A stretch of DNA of 64,000 bases from Eutreptiella sp. 'Long Island Sound 2002' (GCA_964036045.1 OZ038380.1:69982186-70046185); one strand, 5' to 3'; shown: positions 33,998 to 46,554, counted from the first letter of the stretch. Numbers and translations are program-made. The notes: generated by a model from the letters alone, not told the origin.

Positions 33998-36768
33998 TGC
34001 ACAACAAGACAAGAAATGCCTTTAAACCATGTTGTTGGCATCCTTTTTGGCCGCCATGGCCACTTTCCACCCCCCCCCCCCCTCACACCGCACTGAAAGA
34101 TACTAAAGTACGACCTATGTTATTACTTGGAAGAGAAATGTCGCTTAGAATGAGCAGAGAGGACACCGATCAGTGTAGGTGCAATGAGACAACAGTCGGG
34201 GCAAAGTGCGAAGCTCAGGACTACAAACCCATACCCCCACCTCGTCATGTATGCAGAAGGTTGTTTACCCCGTTTGAATCACATGTCCAAACACACTCGC
34301 CCAAAAAGAGCACGAGGAACCGTGCTCTCTTGCATATAATGAATAAAGGGCGAAACCGTGGTACTTGTTCATGCCGCAGAAGAAGCACCATGAGCGCCAT
34401 GATCCAGAAAAATAGTATACACGATCTAGGAAGCAAAGCACACGATCAACAAATGGAGAGCTATAATGATTGAACTCGATGTTCTTTCTTTCCACATTTA
34501 GTGCATTTCAAATCACACCTGGAATCCTAAACATTAGATCACGTTGCCCGCTGGTTGCAGTTCCTACATGTACTAATGGGGCAATGGGTCCTAGTCCAAC
34601 TACCCCTCCCTAATAGCCAAGCGATGCCACATCTAAATACTTGATGGCCATCCCCCGCAGAAAGGAAGGCACCCCGTCACTTAGAGGCATGCCACATTGC
34701 ATGACGAAAAAACAGCGTACTTTTGTTGCGTACTGTAGTTCAAGTGACCATGTGGTGGATTGGCAAAACTATACCACTAGCCATGCAAAAGCAGTGCAAA
34801 ATCAACATAACATTACTGCAATGGAGGTTCGTGCACTCTTGAACCCCTTTTTGGGATCAAGGGGCCCTAAATCAAGTCTCCATGTTGCATCTAGGTACCC
34901 CTCTCCAATCCTCGTCACACTATCATAGGGCCTTGGTGGTCCCGGACCAAGGAGGCATCCTTCATGTGGTAGTTTGTGTGGGTTTCATGTTGGCTGTAGA
35001 GCGGTTGTAGCTAAACTTCTCCACCCCTCTTCCCTTGACGTGTCTCCATGGCGTCTTTTGCTCGTTAATTGACATGCAAACCAGTCTACTGCCAGGAATA
35101 GCAAACACCGTACTTTCGGCCCAGATGCTTCTACATGTAGTCGTTTTTCATTCCTTGCATGTGTTCCCGAGAGACCAAACATACAAAAGGGCAATTATGG
35201 GCACATTGTAAGTGGCCGCTTTTGCGCAAACTCCACAAAGCAATGCCCTGATGGGAGATGCCTACATGACACACCTACGGTCATCCTAATTGTTGAGGAC
35301 AACCCTTTTGAAAACTAGCTCAAAATTGCCATTTTTGGACACTAACTTGGGCACGTCAATGTGTACAGCTAGGCCCGATAGATCCCACATGTGTGTTCGA
35401 GGATCGGTTTACCGTTTTGCCAAATTGTTTGCCAGCATCTTTTTTGGAGACTATGTTGTTGAAAGTGGCTCCACAATAGAGACTTAATTGCTTTTGACAA
35501 AATCGGGGTGTTGAGTACTTTTGGCATCCGTGATTCATCCCAGTCTCCCGGAGACACATGCAAAGTCCTTTGAGAGCACGCCTTCGCCGGATGCGGCGGA
35601 AGTGTGTTTCTAGACTAAATGTAAATGTTATGTTCATGGGTACAATACCAGCAGAAGAAAGAATGTCAGGTGACCAACATATAGCATTTAGATAGTTTTT
35701 GAAGATGAAAGTCAAGGTACATGGTGCAAAATAATGAAGTGAAGTAGGCTCACTGAAAACACTTATAAAAACACATATCACAAACCTTGGTCACCCGTTG
35801 ACCGTGGATGCAAAAGATACAACACAAGAGCAATTTCACCGCATCCGGCCAAAATGGATTGCTTACGCATTTCTATTTTTCGTGGTGAGCATTTGCTGCT
35901 AAACTTTCCATGCATGCAACCGCCAATCGTCCTTCAACAAATATAAATCAACGGCATGTGTGACGGGGGCTTGCAATGCCCACACCCCCTCCAAACGAAA
36001 CACATATGCATGTTGTCTGGGTTGGATGATGTATAACATCTTGGGTAGTTTATATGTCCCTTGGGGAAAAAATCATTTCGTGATAGGAATGTTTTCGTCG
36101 GATCTGGTAGGACTCAGGTTTTGGGATTCCTACAAATTCTTTGCCGGTTAAAACACGTCATGCATGGGGGCCATTTGGTCATGACAAAGTGTGAAAGTGT
36201 CTCTAACACGGCAAATTGAGGGAACACAGATTCATGGTTGATGAAGTGTTGCCCCACATATAAAAGAGGTACAAAATGCATAACAAGAGGTTCGAGGTTC
36301 AACACATACAAACCTTAACCTTAGCCTTAGCCTTAACTTGGGCTAGCTTCTCTCATCCTTTGGACCCCACAACAGGTTGTTTGATGGCATTTTGGAGTGC
36401 TATGAACTTGGGAATCCAATTAATGGAACAAATGTGCACAACAAAACTCGACCTCGCAAGAGTAAATCTGAATGTTGCGTCACATAGCACCAAGCAACGG
36501 CACAGTGGTTACCGACGAACGCCTAGCTTTTAAGTTGGAAGATAGCAAAGATGATCAGAGAGAATTATGCAAAAGTGAGGCACTTGATGTTCTTGGGAGG
36601 GAGACGTCATGTTCATTGTAACGGAGAGACACCGGTTGCGGTTGTGTACAACATCTGTACAACGTGCAATGCAAGGACTTTCCTGTACAACATGCAACGC
36701 GAGCACTTTGAGCTATCGGGAACATTTTGCTAGGACCGGATAGATAGATAGATAGATAGCTAGATAGG

Positions 36769-36820
<52 letters not shown>

Positions 36821-36821
36821 G

Positions 36822-36890
<69 letters not shown>

Positions 36891-39080
36891 TTTGCCAGTC
36901 TCACGGTGTCTCCATCTGTCGTGCCTATTTAGTGAAAAACTATCAGAGGTCCAAGACAACCGTTGTTTTCACGTTAAGCTGCACGTCTTGGTATAGGTGT
37001 CGCACAACAATACCATGTTGTTGCATGTTGTTGTGACCCGTTGTCTTAAGGTAGCTCCCTATCTTAGCATGTATCCCCCTCTTTCGTAAATCAGTGCATT
37101 GCACTTGTCAACAATTGTTGGCCTCATCATCCATTTCATCCTCCGATGTGGTCTCCCCTATGCTTTGAGCAACTCAACACATGGCAAAATTTCGAACCCT
37201 GGATATGAGCATGATGCTTAGCACCATGGGTACATGCGTGTACACCAAAATAGGGTCTTGATGTTGTGTATGCAACAAGGGAATGGCATATGTTGATTTC
37301 CAATTGGGCATTTTGCCTTTGGGTAGGTTTGCCGGCAGGCATATGAAAAGTTTTGTGTGGTCCCACAAGCCAATGTTAATGGACATGAATCCAATGCACC
37401 AACCCTCCGGGTCGCCACTTCAACGCGCGCCTATCGGCGCCAAATTTTGCCATGCACCATTTATATATTTCCGCCGCTTGAATCGTAAAGCCACCGTTGT
37501 TTGACCCACACATGCCCGTGAACCATATACCAAAGCACACACAGTGCACCAAATTATGCAAATGTATGGTTGTCCCTCACATAGTATCATGCTCCTGTGC
37601 CGCAACCTACTGCTAAACAAACGGCACGATTTTGGCATGCTTGGTTCAATTTTGCACAAACAGCGTTGTCATGCCGTAATTGGAGAGGGACCTTCCATCT
37701 TTCGCAAGCCGTGGGGCGGCCTTGATGTCTCATGGTATGTATCAAGTAGCTCGCATAAGTGATTGCGCTACACTACGCAAAGAAAGTGGTGGTCCATGCA
37801 CCCAAGAGAATCTAGGTTCGATGCCCTTGGAAAAATGTCATTCCCTGTTCTACAACAAGAGTGCATCATGTCCCCAACACGGTGTTCCGGTGTTATGGAA
37901 CAAGAAAAGCCCCTTGAATGATGGGTGTTACCCTTGGCATGCGCTTGAACGCAAAGGTTGTTTCGGCCAAAAGGTTCCAGTGTTTCAGCAAAAGTGGCCG
38001 GAACAAAAAAAGTTTGACGTTCATTTACCCCCCAAGCACGCATACCCAGACACACTAGGAAAACACGTTGTTTGCTAGCCTAGGGGCACCCCGCTGGTGC
38101 TTTAAGATTTTTTGTATTCCGTGTTGTCGTGCAAAAAATACTTGCATTCAAAAACAGTTTTTGCCGGAACACCACCGGAACACCACCGGAACAAGTTACC
38201 GGAACACCGCCGGAACACGCAAGGGACACAAAGACGAAAGGGCACATAAAGGGTAAGTGGAACATACATTGTAGATCAAGGTGCCGCCGAGGGTGCATGG
38301 GGTTGGTCTTTTTGCGGGTCCTTCACCTAATAGTCTTTGTTCCTCATGGGGCCAAAGAGCACCAAGGAACGTTTCCCACCGGCCCCACTACTCCCCCCTT
38401 CTCAAATCTCTAACCACCACACCGTCACCCTGCACCCCTACCCCCAAATTTTTGTCCCTTTCAGCCGTGGGTGCACCACCCCCTCCCCTCACATACACAC
38501 ACACGAAGACGATGATGAAGGCAACTCCACACACCCATCCCCTCCTACACACCTTCTCCTTTCCTCCTTCCTCTATCCATCCCTTCCCCTAGCGGTTAAG
38601 GTTAGGTAGGGTATGTCCTTTTCTTTTTGCACGTTCTTTATATGCGTTATGTGTGTTTCCTTCGTTGCATACAACAAGCATGAAGAATAATTAAAACGTC
38701 AGCCGGTATATTGACCTTCACTTTCCTGCTACCTGCTGGTGTGTGTGTTGCGTGTGTAGGTGGATCAGTGAATTAGTTGGTTGGTGTATTGTGATACTTT
38801 TGGGTGTGAGCTACGTGTTTGTGTGTGTGTGTGTGTCTTTTTTTTGCCCAAATGAATCTTCCCCGGCACCCCCCCCCCCCCTGCATGCCGTACTTCCTCA
38901 TTGTGCTCGCAAGGGGTAGGGTGGCTATGTTGTGCTCTATTGTACAGTGATGTGTTGCTTGTGTTGTGTTCTGCTGCGGTGTGTGATAGTGTGTTGTGTT
39001 CCTGGTGCCACCCAGAGTTGTGTGATGTGGGCGGTGGGGGCCGGGCCTTGGGCTGTGGGATGCGGGCTTTTGGCTGTGCG
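33998..39080. other. No gene recognised; short repeats only
   Basis: Open frames here are short, lack domains and do not form a convincing exon chain. A tandem GGAACACCACC-like repeat lies at about 38,164–38,218, a GT run at about 38,819–38,837 and a C run at 38,867. The composition is noticeably less C/G-homopolymer-rich than the rest of the window. Confidence 0.4.
36738..36890. repeat. GATA tetranucleotide microsatellite
   Basis: About 38 units of GATA with a few interruptions (GCTA, GGTA, GAGA). Confidence 0.93.
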
Positions 39081-39084
39081 CTGT

Positions 39085-39415
39085 GGTCTCTCGTGGGTTG
39101 TGTGTGGTCTATGGTTTGTTTTCTGTGGTTGGTGGTCTTCAGTCTTTGGCCATGGGGTTGTGGTCTGTGGTTTGTGGTCTGTGTGCTGTGGTTGGTGGTC
39201 TGTGGTTTGTGGTTGGTGGTCTGTGATTTGTGGTCAATGGTCGGTCGTTGGTGGTGTGCGGTGGTGGTCCGTGGTTGGTGGCGTGTGGTTGGTGGTCAGT
39301 GGTCAGTGGTCAATGGTATGTGGTCTGTGATATCTGATTGTCGTCGCTTGTGTGTGGCCGCTTGTCTATGGATGGTGGTCAGTGGTAAGTGGTCAACGGC
39401 CTATGGTTTCCAGTC
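39085..39415 (+). repeat. TGGTYTG heptamer array, left
   Basis: Seven-base units TGGTCTG, TGGTTTG, TGGTTGG and TGGTCAG follow one another with few interruptions. The same repeat returns at 44,770–46,010 on the other side of the two-gene element. Because 21 bp holds three units, it gives a stop-free frame (VVCGLWL), which is not a gene. Confidence 0.8.
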
Positions 39416-39634
39416 TCTGGCCGCTGGCATGTACCTGCGGCTCGGTTGGAAATGTGAAGTTGGGGCTCAGTTGGGGCTAAAACGGCTCATTTGGGGCTAA
39501 GTCGTGTTTTTCAAGGGGTTTCATGTGACAAGTTGTGGCTTTCGGGGGTGGGTTGGGGTTTTGGAATGTCCCCAAAGGGATACCAATCTCTAGTCCAAGA
39601 GGATTTGACCGGGGGGTTTTTTCTCGACGGCTCA

Positions 39635-39790
39635 GTTGACTGAGCACCCCGATTGAGCCGTCACTGAGCCGTCACTGAGCCGGCTCACCTAGCGCTCACT
39701 TAGCTCTCACTGAGCGCTCATTGAGCGCGAGAAATGGCTCACTGAGCGCTCAGTGAGAGCTAATTGGGGGCTCAGTCAGGGCTCACTGAA
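39635..39790. repeat. Palindromic iteron cluster, copy A left
   Basis: Dense CACTGAGC / GCTCAGTG elements. Perfect TGAGCGCTCA palindromes lie at 39,711–39,720 and 39,743–39,752. Confidence 0.85.
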
Positions 39791-39958
39791 CATACACGGG
39801 CACAAATCTTCCATCATACGCACTTACTTGGTCCTTTGTGGCAATGCACGTTCCACAATCCTCCTCACCATGTTCTCTCTCCCCTTCCTCTCCCGCCGGG
39901 CACGTGACCAAGTCGTGCATCGTCGTTGGAACCCCGTTTGCTTGGTCACAGCCCTGCT

Positions 39959-41572
39959 CTATACCTCCCAACTTTTCTTGCGGAGGTTATCATCTAGTTT
40001 GTAGTTATCCACCACACACTGCAAGCCCGACCTACCCTTCAGCAAGCTGACCCCCCCACTATTCGTAAGCAGCCGTCTTAGTCGCACATGGCTGCCCTCC
40101 AATGCAAAGCAACTAAACTTTGCAATGGTCCCCCACCGTGCAACATACGCATACATGTGGTCAATCGACATGTGCGTCCACAAGGTCTTCCACCATCCCA
40201 AGTCAAGCTGCCTTGCCCCCATGGTCAGTTGGCGTTGCAGCAAGGCACGTTGCTCTGCACCACTCAGAAAGTCGTCCTTCCAGGCCACGTGGGCCATCGC
40301 CGCAAACGCCTCCCACCACTCCGTGCACACATCAAGCCATGGCCTGCCCCCCACTTGATGGTTCGTGATCAGCGGTGCAACCACTTGCAACAGTGGGCCC
40401 CACAGCCGGGCCTTGACAAAGTGCGCAGCGGCCCCCAACTCAATGCGCAATTGTCCTTTGGCATCTGCCTTGTCCGCCCCCCACTTTCCAGGCCGCACCG
40501 TGCCATCCACTTTCCGTGCCCCGTTTAGAACCCCCTGCACCATGGTGGCCGCACTCTTCCTAGATACTCCTCCATGGGTCACGATCACCCGCACAATCCT
40601 GTTGACCGTCACAATGGCAACACACATGAATCCATGCGCACCGAAGTCAGGAACACGGCGGCCCGCCGGGATGTCAAGAAACACCCCGGTCCGACGTACG
40701 TGGCCCTTGATTCCTTCCAGGGCAACCTCTTGTCCCCCGAACTTGCGCAAAACCATTTCACGGTTTGCGCCGCAGCAGTGGCACACCATGGCCCCGGGGC
40801 TCTTCTTGGTGAAGCCGTCCCCGCCGGCTAGCATGATGTGGGCCTTGCCATCGGCCCGGACGAAGAATAGGGGGCTGCGCGCCACCCCATCCGCATGCGG
40901 CAATTGCAGGGCCGTAGCAGCGCGGAGCTGAGTATCGAAGTCACACTCCGATTGCATGTTGTACACCGTGGCCTACATCTCGCTACCCTCGAACAGCCAC
41001 CAGCTGGCAAGCTGTGTGGGCCCACAACCCGGTGCAGCCACTGCACAGTGCACGTAGGCCCGATTCCACCGGTTGGTGCCGTCAACGCTGAGGGTCACCC
41101 AGGTGTTGCGCTGCGCGCCCGGTTGCAAGGCTTCCGGTGTGCGTACGGCTCCCGCTTCATACAGGAGGGCTAGCCACTCGGCAATATTGCAGTACGTCCC
41201 TTGCATTTCATACTCCCCCTCAAGGATACAAACCCGCTGGCTAGCAGGTTGGCTGAGGTGCTTCAGCCACAGGGCCACGTCGGCCCAGCTAACGGTGCTG
41301 TCCAGGTCGGGCAGCAGGTGAGCCATGCCGCGGTGCGACATCTGTGGACTACGCATCCGTCACATCACGCGCAAGGCCTCCCACTTGTTGTCGGGGTTGG
41401 TGTCCGTGGGCCGGCTATAGTCCTCGGGGACTAGCACAATGCTACCATCGGGTTGGAGCTGGGCCCAATATTCCGCACATAGGGAGACCGCCACCGCGGC
41501 CTCCAGGTGCTCAATCTGCTTTGCGCGCTGGCGCTGCGTCCCCAACAGGGAAAAGGGACGTTTAGGTGGCAT
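39959..41572 (-). pseudogene. Copy A ORF1, transposase-like protein (in-frame stops)
   Basis: From the methionine at 41,572 (MPPKRPFS, matching MPVDGPFS in copy B) one frame runs about 538 codons, interrupted by TGA at 41,360 and TAG at 40,973. Visible blocks in order: LEAAVAVSLCAEYWAQLQPD near the start; VTLSVDGTNRWNRAYVHCA; PGAMVCHCCG (Cys-x2-Cys-like); FLDIPAGRRVPDFGAHGF; LWTHMSIDHMYAYVARWG followed by FSCFALEGSHVRLRRLL. All recur in copy B. The spaced D (VDGT), D (PDFG) and E (LEGSH) would suit an RNase H-fold DDE transposase, but that is inference. No known family was recognised with certainty. The stops lie at positions where copy B is also disrupted, so short introns are an alternative to decay. 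Confidence 0.65.
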
Positions 41573-41773
41573 TTTGTGTAGCACCTGTGGTATAGGTGTA
41601 GTGCCACATGCGGTCCCCGTGCTTGCGGCACAATTATCTCTGTTCATATCTCTTTGCTATCCCCCCCACCTGTTTCCCCTTGATTGTTGTCCCTTTCTAG
41701 CCCTCTCCCCCCTTGCCCATGCAGGATTCACACTCTTTGTCGGGGTGGGGTAGTGGGGTTGCACCAGGCCACC

Positions 41774-41945
41774 CGGGGATGCCGCCAGGGTGTTTGTCCC
41801 ATCATACACCCCCCCCCCCGGCGGATGCCGCCAGGGTGTTTGTCCCATCATACACCCCCTCCGGGGATGCCGCCAGGGTGTTTGTCCCATACACCATCAT
41901 ACATCATCATACATCATACATCATACATCATACATCATACACCCC
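41774..41945. repeat. 47-bp tandem repeat and ATCATAC microsatellite
   Basis: Three units share GATGCCGCCAGGGTGTTTGT and CCATCATACAC. They are followed by short CATCATA repeats at about 41,893–41,940. Confidence 0.85.
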
Positions 41946-42177
41946 CCCCGGCAGTGTCTCATCCTTCCCCATCATCTCCACTCCCATTGCCCCCTCTAAT
42001 GCCCCCCTCCCCCGGGGTGATGCTGTAATATGCGCTGCAACCCCCCCCCCCCCCCAGCCATGGCACTCACCCTGTTTACAGTCCCTGGTAGTAGGGGGCA
42101 CATCCCCCCGGCACCCCCTGCCCACAACCACCAGTTTGTGGCGGCCAACAATTGGAGTGCCCACCCATCCACCCGAC

Positions 42178-42290
42178 TGACAGCTCACTGAGCGGTTTGG
42201 CGCGCTTAGTGAGCGCGCCAAACGGCGCAGTGAGCGCTCACTGAGCGCGCCAAACGGCTCAGTGAGCTCTCAGTTAGCTCTCAGTCACTG
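42178..42290. repeat. Palindromic iteron cluster, copy A centre
   Basis: Contains a near-perfect long palindrome around GGCGCGCTTA-G-TGAGCGCGCC (about 42,195–42,225) and TGAGCGCTCA at 42,231–42,240. It separates ORF1 from ORF2. Confidence 0.85.
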
Positions 42291-42539
42291 CAGACCTGCG
42301 GACAGCCACTACACAGGCACCACACAATAGGCCAAAACATGCGAAAAAATGACTGTTTGCTATCCCAACATACCACAGGGGCCAAATTTGGCCCCGATTA
42401 GGCAAGCGTTCCTTAACACAGGCACACAACAGGGCCGAAAGTGGTGGCCCCCGGCCTGCTTGAAAAAAATTCAGCTCTGTGAAACAATGCCGTTTTCAAA
42501 TACACCCGCAACTGCACTTGGTAGACGGATAGAATGAAT

Positions 42540-42740
42540 CACGGCACGTGGACCTGTGAAAAGAAGGCACACAGCAGGGCACAAAGTGGTGGCCCCTGGC
42601 CTGCTTGAAAAAAGTTCAGCTCTGTGAAACAATAATGTTTTCAAATAAACATGCAACTGCAATTGGTAGACGGCCAAAATGAATCACGGCACGTGGACCT
42701 GTGAAAAAAAGGCACACAGCAGGGCAGAAAGTGGTGGCCC
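42540..42740. repeat. ~120-bp tandem repeat
   Basis: GAATCACGGCACGTGGACCT occurs at about 42,535 and 42,679, followed by GTGAAAA, GGCACACAGCAGGGC and AAAGTGGTGGCCC. A related AAGTGGTGGCCC with GGCCTGCTTGAAAAAA begins near 42,438. Confidence 0.7.
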
Positions 42741-42817
42741 AAGAAGTGCACAGAATGCTGAAATCTATGGCCCCAAGCCCCGTAGAAGAAACTTCAGCAC
42801 TACGAAGTGCTCAACAA

Positions 42818-44204
42818 TCATATATACCATACATATATACGAACCACGTAGCGGGGGGTTAAGCGGCTACCACAACGCCGCAGCTCCAGGGAGAGATGAA
42901 CCTGGACTGCCAACCACGGTTTCTGGCTCCCAGCCGGCTGCTGAGCAGCCCCCACCACCTCCGACCGATACCGGCTGTCGGCGTTATGCAGGCGGATTGC
43001 CACTTCCGTCTCCACCTTCGGCAGCCTGTCCACGCTCATGTCCGGCATCGTGGTTGTTCGAGCCAGCCCCGCAATGGTCTTCAGCTGCTGGCACGACGAC
43101 TTGGCGTCGGCCATCAGCCGCGTGGCCAAGTGGGCATACTCCAACAGTCCTGATGCCAGCAATTGCATGGACTCCGCGCTGTAGGTGGTGGCGGGTGCAG
43201 CCGGACCCCCTGACTTGGGGGGGGATGCGGCCCCCGGCACAGATTCAGGGGGCTTGAAGCCCTTGGACCGCTGCAGCACCTCCAGGCGTGCTTCACTGGC
43301 AGCCCGTTGGCGCTCAGAGGCCACGAGCTGGGCCTGCAACTAGTCCCGCTCCGCTTGACTGTGTCCAGCTCCTCTTTTAGAACAGGAGGCTGCTTCCGCT
43401 GCCAGACGGGTAGCATCCCGCTGGCGGAAGTAGTCACGGTCACGGCATGCCTCCCGGTACACGGTCATGGGCACGGTGCCCGGAGATCCAGGGTTACGAA
43501 GGGGGCTCCCGAGAGCCGCCTTTTGTGGTGCGGCTGCATTTCCCTTGCCCGCCAGCTTTGTTTTTCGGGGGAGGGGGGGCTGTCCTTGGGTGCCCGCTTT
43601 TGCCTCTTCTGAGCCCCACTGCGGGTACTCCGGTCACTCTGGCCGCCTGCACTGCGGGCCCCATCACTCCTCCCCCCCCTGAGTCACCTCTCCATCACTG
43701 ACCACCTCTGGGTCGACGGCGTCCGCCCCTAGAGCGCTGGCACCAAAAGGTGGCCACGTGACCGCACATGGCCGGCCAAGCCTCCGAGAGAAACCCCTCC
43801 CCCTGCACTTCCCATGACGCCACCTGCTTAAATGCAATGGAGCCAGCGCAGGCCACCAACCCCCCCTCCTCCGTCCCCACAGCCAGGTCCAAACGCCAGT
43901 GTTTGGACCCCAGCCGGTAAGCAAAGCGGGCCACAAAAAATCCCCCCTCCCCTGCCAGAACCCCACAATCCTCGGTGACGGTCACCCTGCACGGGAGCTG
44001 CATTTGGGTGGGTGTCCATGTCTGCGGGGCGGTGCACGCGTCGAGGGTGACGCCCCAATACCACCTCTGGGGGGAGTGCCGCGGTGCCTCCTTCACGTGA
44101 ACCGTCCTATTGAGGAGGTACGCCGAGGCGGGCTGCTTGTTGACCAGGGCAATGTAGAGCCCCAAATAGCCCGCGCGTACATCACAGGCCCGGGGTGCCT
44201 GCAT
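42818..44204 (-). pseudogene. Copy A ORF2, beta-rich plus coiled-coil protein (frameshifted)
   Basis: The methionine at 44,204 opens MQAPRACDVRAGYLGLYIAL. A tryptophan-rich, likely beta-structured region follows (PQRWYWGVTLDAC, CGVLAGEGGFFVARFAYRLG, SEAWPAMCGHVATF) up to about 43,700. After a frameshift and a proline-rich linker comes an alpha-helical part: TVPMTVYREACRDRDYF, then a TAG stop, then LVASERQRAASEARLEVLQ, SGLLEYAHLATRLMADAK and DSRYRSEVVGAAQQP. Each block has a counterpart in copy B in the same order. No known domain is recognised. It may be a DNA-binding or accessory protein of the element, inferred only from co-occurrence. Confidence 0.6.
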
Positions 44205-44597
44205 CGGGGGGAAGCGACCGGGGACCTGATGGCTAGGTCGGCGAGTGATGGGGCCACCGGCCCCCGACCCTTGTCACCCGCCGCTGCCCTCTCGTCCGCG
44301 GCTGTCAGCATCGCGGGACCCCCTTCCGATGCCCCCGGCACCGGCTCTTTCGTCACGGACGCCAGTTGTAGTTGCCGTCAAAGTGGTGGTCGTGAGGAAC
44401 TGCTGGCACCTAAGGTGGGCAGCGCGAACGTTACCGGGCGTTGACTCTGTGTTTTGCTGCCGGTTGCATCACTCAAAGGCTCGTGCAGGGGGAATTGAGC
44501 CTGCAAATGTAAGGCGGGGACTCCAAAAGTACCAGTTTCGATAAAGATGCAAACGGCAGCAAAGCACTGCAACGGCCCGGTCCCGGGTTCCACCTCG

Positions 44598-44765
44598 CTG
44601 AGAGCTCACTGAGCCGTCAGTGAGAGCTAATTGGGCTCAGTGAGCGCTCACTGAGCCATTTGGCGCGCTCACTGAGCGCGCCAAATGGCGCACCGAGCGC
44701 TCACTAAGCGCGCCAAACGTCTCAGTGAGCGCTCGCTGAGCGCACCAAACGGCTCAGTCAGCACC
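44598..44765. repeat. Palindromic iteron cluster, copy A right, with 35-bp perfect palindrome
   Basis: TGAGCGCTCA lies at 44,641–44,650. A perfect 35-bp palindrome centred on C44,672 spans 44,655–44,689, with half-site TGAGCGCGCCAAATGGC. Further GCGCGCCAAA and CTCAGTGAGCGCTC pieces follow. Confidence 0.88.
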
Positions 44766-44769
44766 GGTT

Positions 44770-46010
44770 CTATGGTTTGTGGCCATGGGGCTGTGGTCTG
44801 TGATTGGTGGTCTGTGGTCTGTGGTCTGTGGTTAGTGGTGTGTGGTTGGTGGTCAATGGTCTTTGGTTGGTGGTCTTTGATGTGTGGTCTGTGGTCTGTG
44901 TTGGGTGGTCTATGGTTGGTGGTTTGTGGTTGGTGGTCTGTGGTTTGGGGTCTTTCGTCAATGGTCACTGGTCAGTGGTCAATGGTCTATGATTGGTGGT
45001 CTACGGGGTGTGGCTGGTGGTCTATGGTCGGTGGGCTGTGGTTGGTGGTATGTCTTCTGTGTTCTGTGGCTGCTGGTTTGTGGTTGGTGGTCTGTGGTTT
45101 GTGATTGGTGCTCAGTGGTCTGTGGTGAGTGCCCCGTGATCTATGGTCACCAGTTGGTGGTTCGTGGTTTGTGGTTGGTGGTCTCTTGTTGGTGGTCTGT
45201 GGTCTTTGGAGGGTTGTCATTGTGCAGTGGTATGTGGTCTGTGATCTGTGATAGTGATTTATGGTTTGTGGCCGGTTTTCTGTGGACGGTGGTTATTGGT
45301 CAGTGGTCAGTGTCGTGTGGTTTGTGGTCTCTAGCTGGTGGTCTATGGTTGGTGCTTGGTGGTGTGATTTTGGTGGTCTGTGATATATCGTTTTTGGTTT
45401 GTGGTCTGTGGCTCGGGATCTATGGTCACCTGTCAGTGGTCCATGGTCAATGTTGCGTGGTATGTGGTCTACGGTTGGTGATATGTGGTGTGGGGCCGGT
45501 GGTGTGTTGTCTGTGGCCATGTGGCTGTGGTGTGTGGTTGGTGGTGTGTGGTTTGTGGTTTCTGGGCTGTGGTTGGTGGTCTGTGGTTTGTGGTCTATGG
45601 CTGGTGGTCTATGGTGGGTGGTTTGTGGTTTGTGGTTGGTGGCCAGTGGTCTTTGGTTGGTGGTCCGAGATGTGTGGTATGTGGCAGGTGGTTGGTGGTC
45701 TATTGTTACTCGCATGTGGTGGGTGTTCTATGGTCGCTGGCCAATGGTATGTGGTTTGTGACCTCTGATGGTCGTATGTGGTCTTTGGCTGGTAGTCTAT
45801 GGATGGTGGTCCATGGTCAGTGATCGGTGGCCTATGGTTTGTGGTCTCTGGATGGTAGTGTTAGCTTTGTGGTTGGTGGTCTGTTGTTGGTGGTCTGTGA
45901 CTTGTGGTCTGTGGTCTGTGGTCTGTGGTTGTGGGTCCATGGTCCGTGGTCAGTGTGGTCAATATGGAGTGGTCTGTGGTCTATGGTTGGTGGTCTTTGG
46001 TGTGTGAATG
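44770..46010 (+). repeat. TGGTYTG heptamer array, right
   Basis: About 1.2 kb of seven-base units TGGTCTG, TGGTTTG, TGGTTGG, TGGTCTA and variants such as GTGGCCA. It directly abuts the right iteron cluster of copy A. The long frames in all phases are products of the repeat and are not genes. Confidence 0.85.
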
Positions 46011-46554
46011 TGTGGGGAAGACAATTCATTTACCAAAGAGTAGAAAATTCACGCGTTCTGGAAACACCACAATCTGCTGTCTTGCTCCAGATGTCTGGTC
46101 ATGTGGTGCTAGCTATGGTGCTCATGGGCATGCTGGGACCTCACATGGGACTTTTCATGTTGCTATCTGGCATCTTTACCCTGTTAGTGTTTGGACAGTG
46201 ATTTTGTACATGCTTTGTATAAATGTATGCTGTGAGCCGGCTACCGCCACTGTCAATGTGGTTGCGGCTTTCTTTGTCCCCGAAAATTTTTCACCAACTT
46301 AGAGATTGGCCAATTGGCTATCTATTAAGGCGGTTGAATGCCACTCAGCTTTTGGGGTCCGATTTATAATTAGTATATGTGTTGGGCATGGGAGACATTT
46401 TTCTCATTGCCTCCGTTCGGCTTTTTGTTAGCATTTCGCAAAAATGCATCGTGTTTGCATTTCGGTGAGGACAACGGCACATGTGGGTATGTATGTTGCA
46501 GGACAACCTGCAGGCAGTCTAAAGTCTCCTTAGTCTTCTGACATGTGCATGGCT
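46011..46554. other. No gene recognised
   Basis: Unique-looking sequence between the heptamer array and the next inverted-repeat element; no coding or repeat signal found. Confidence 0.45.

Larger units (their letters stand above)
39635..44765 (-). mobile_element. Two-gene palindrome-flanked element, copy A
   Basis: The unit is bounded by clusters of TGAGCGCTCA-type palindromes at both ends (39,635–39,790 and 44,598–44,765), with a third cluster between its two genes (42,178–42,290). Both genes are on the minus strand: ORF2 first (44,204–42,818), then ORF1 (41,572–39,959). A diverged second copy with the same gene order lies at 50,893–55,545. Heptamer arrays abut both sides. In-frame stops and a frameshift indicate decay, although long coding stretches remain. 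I cannot assign it to a named superfamily; a DNA transposon is the most economical reading. Confidence 0.72.

Noticed and set aside
36713-36959. IYLSIYLS-repeat reading frame on the minus strand
   Set aside because: Encoded by the GATA microsatellite.
37745-37815. Possible tRNA: a GTAGCTCGCATAAGTG stretch followed by GGTTCGATGCC
   Set aside because: Box-like motifs are present, but I could not fold acceptor, D, anticodon and T arms consistently.
39959-44204. TAG read as an amino acid (altered genetic code) to explain stops in copy A
   Set aside because: TGA and TAA also interrupt these relics, frameshifts are present, and the coiled-coil exons contain no in-frame stop that would support reassignment.
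44770-46010. Frames of up to 294 codons encoding VVCGLWL repeats
   Set aside because: They are a by-product of the 7-bp TGGTYTG array.
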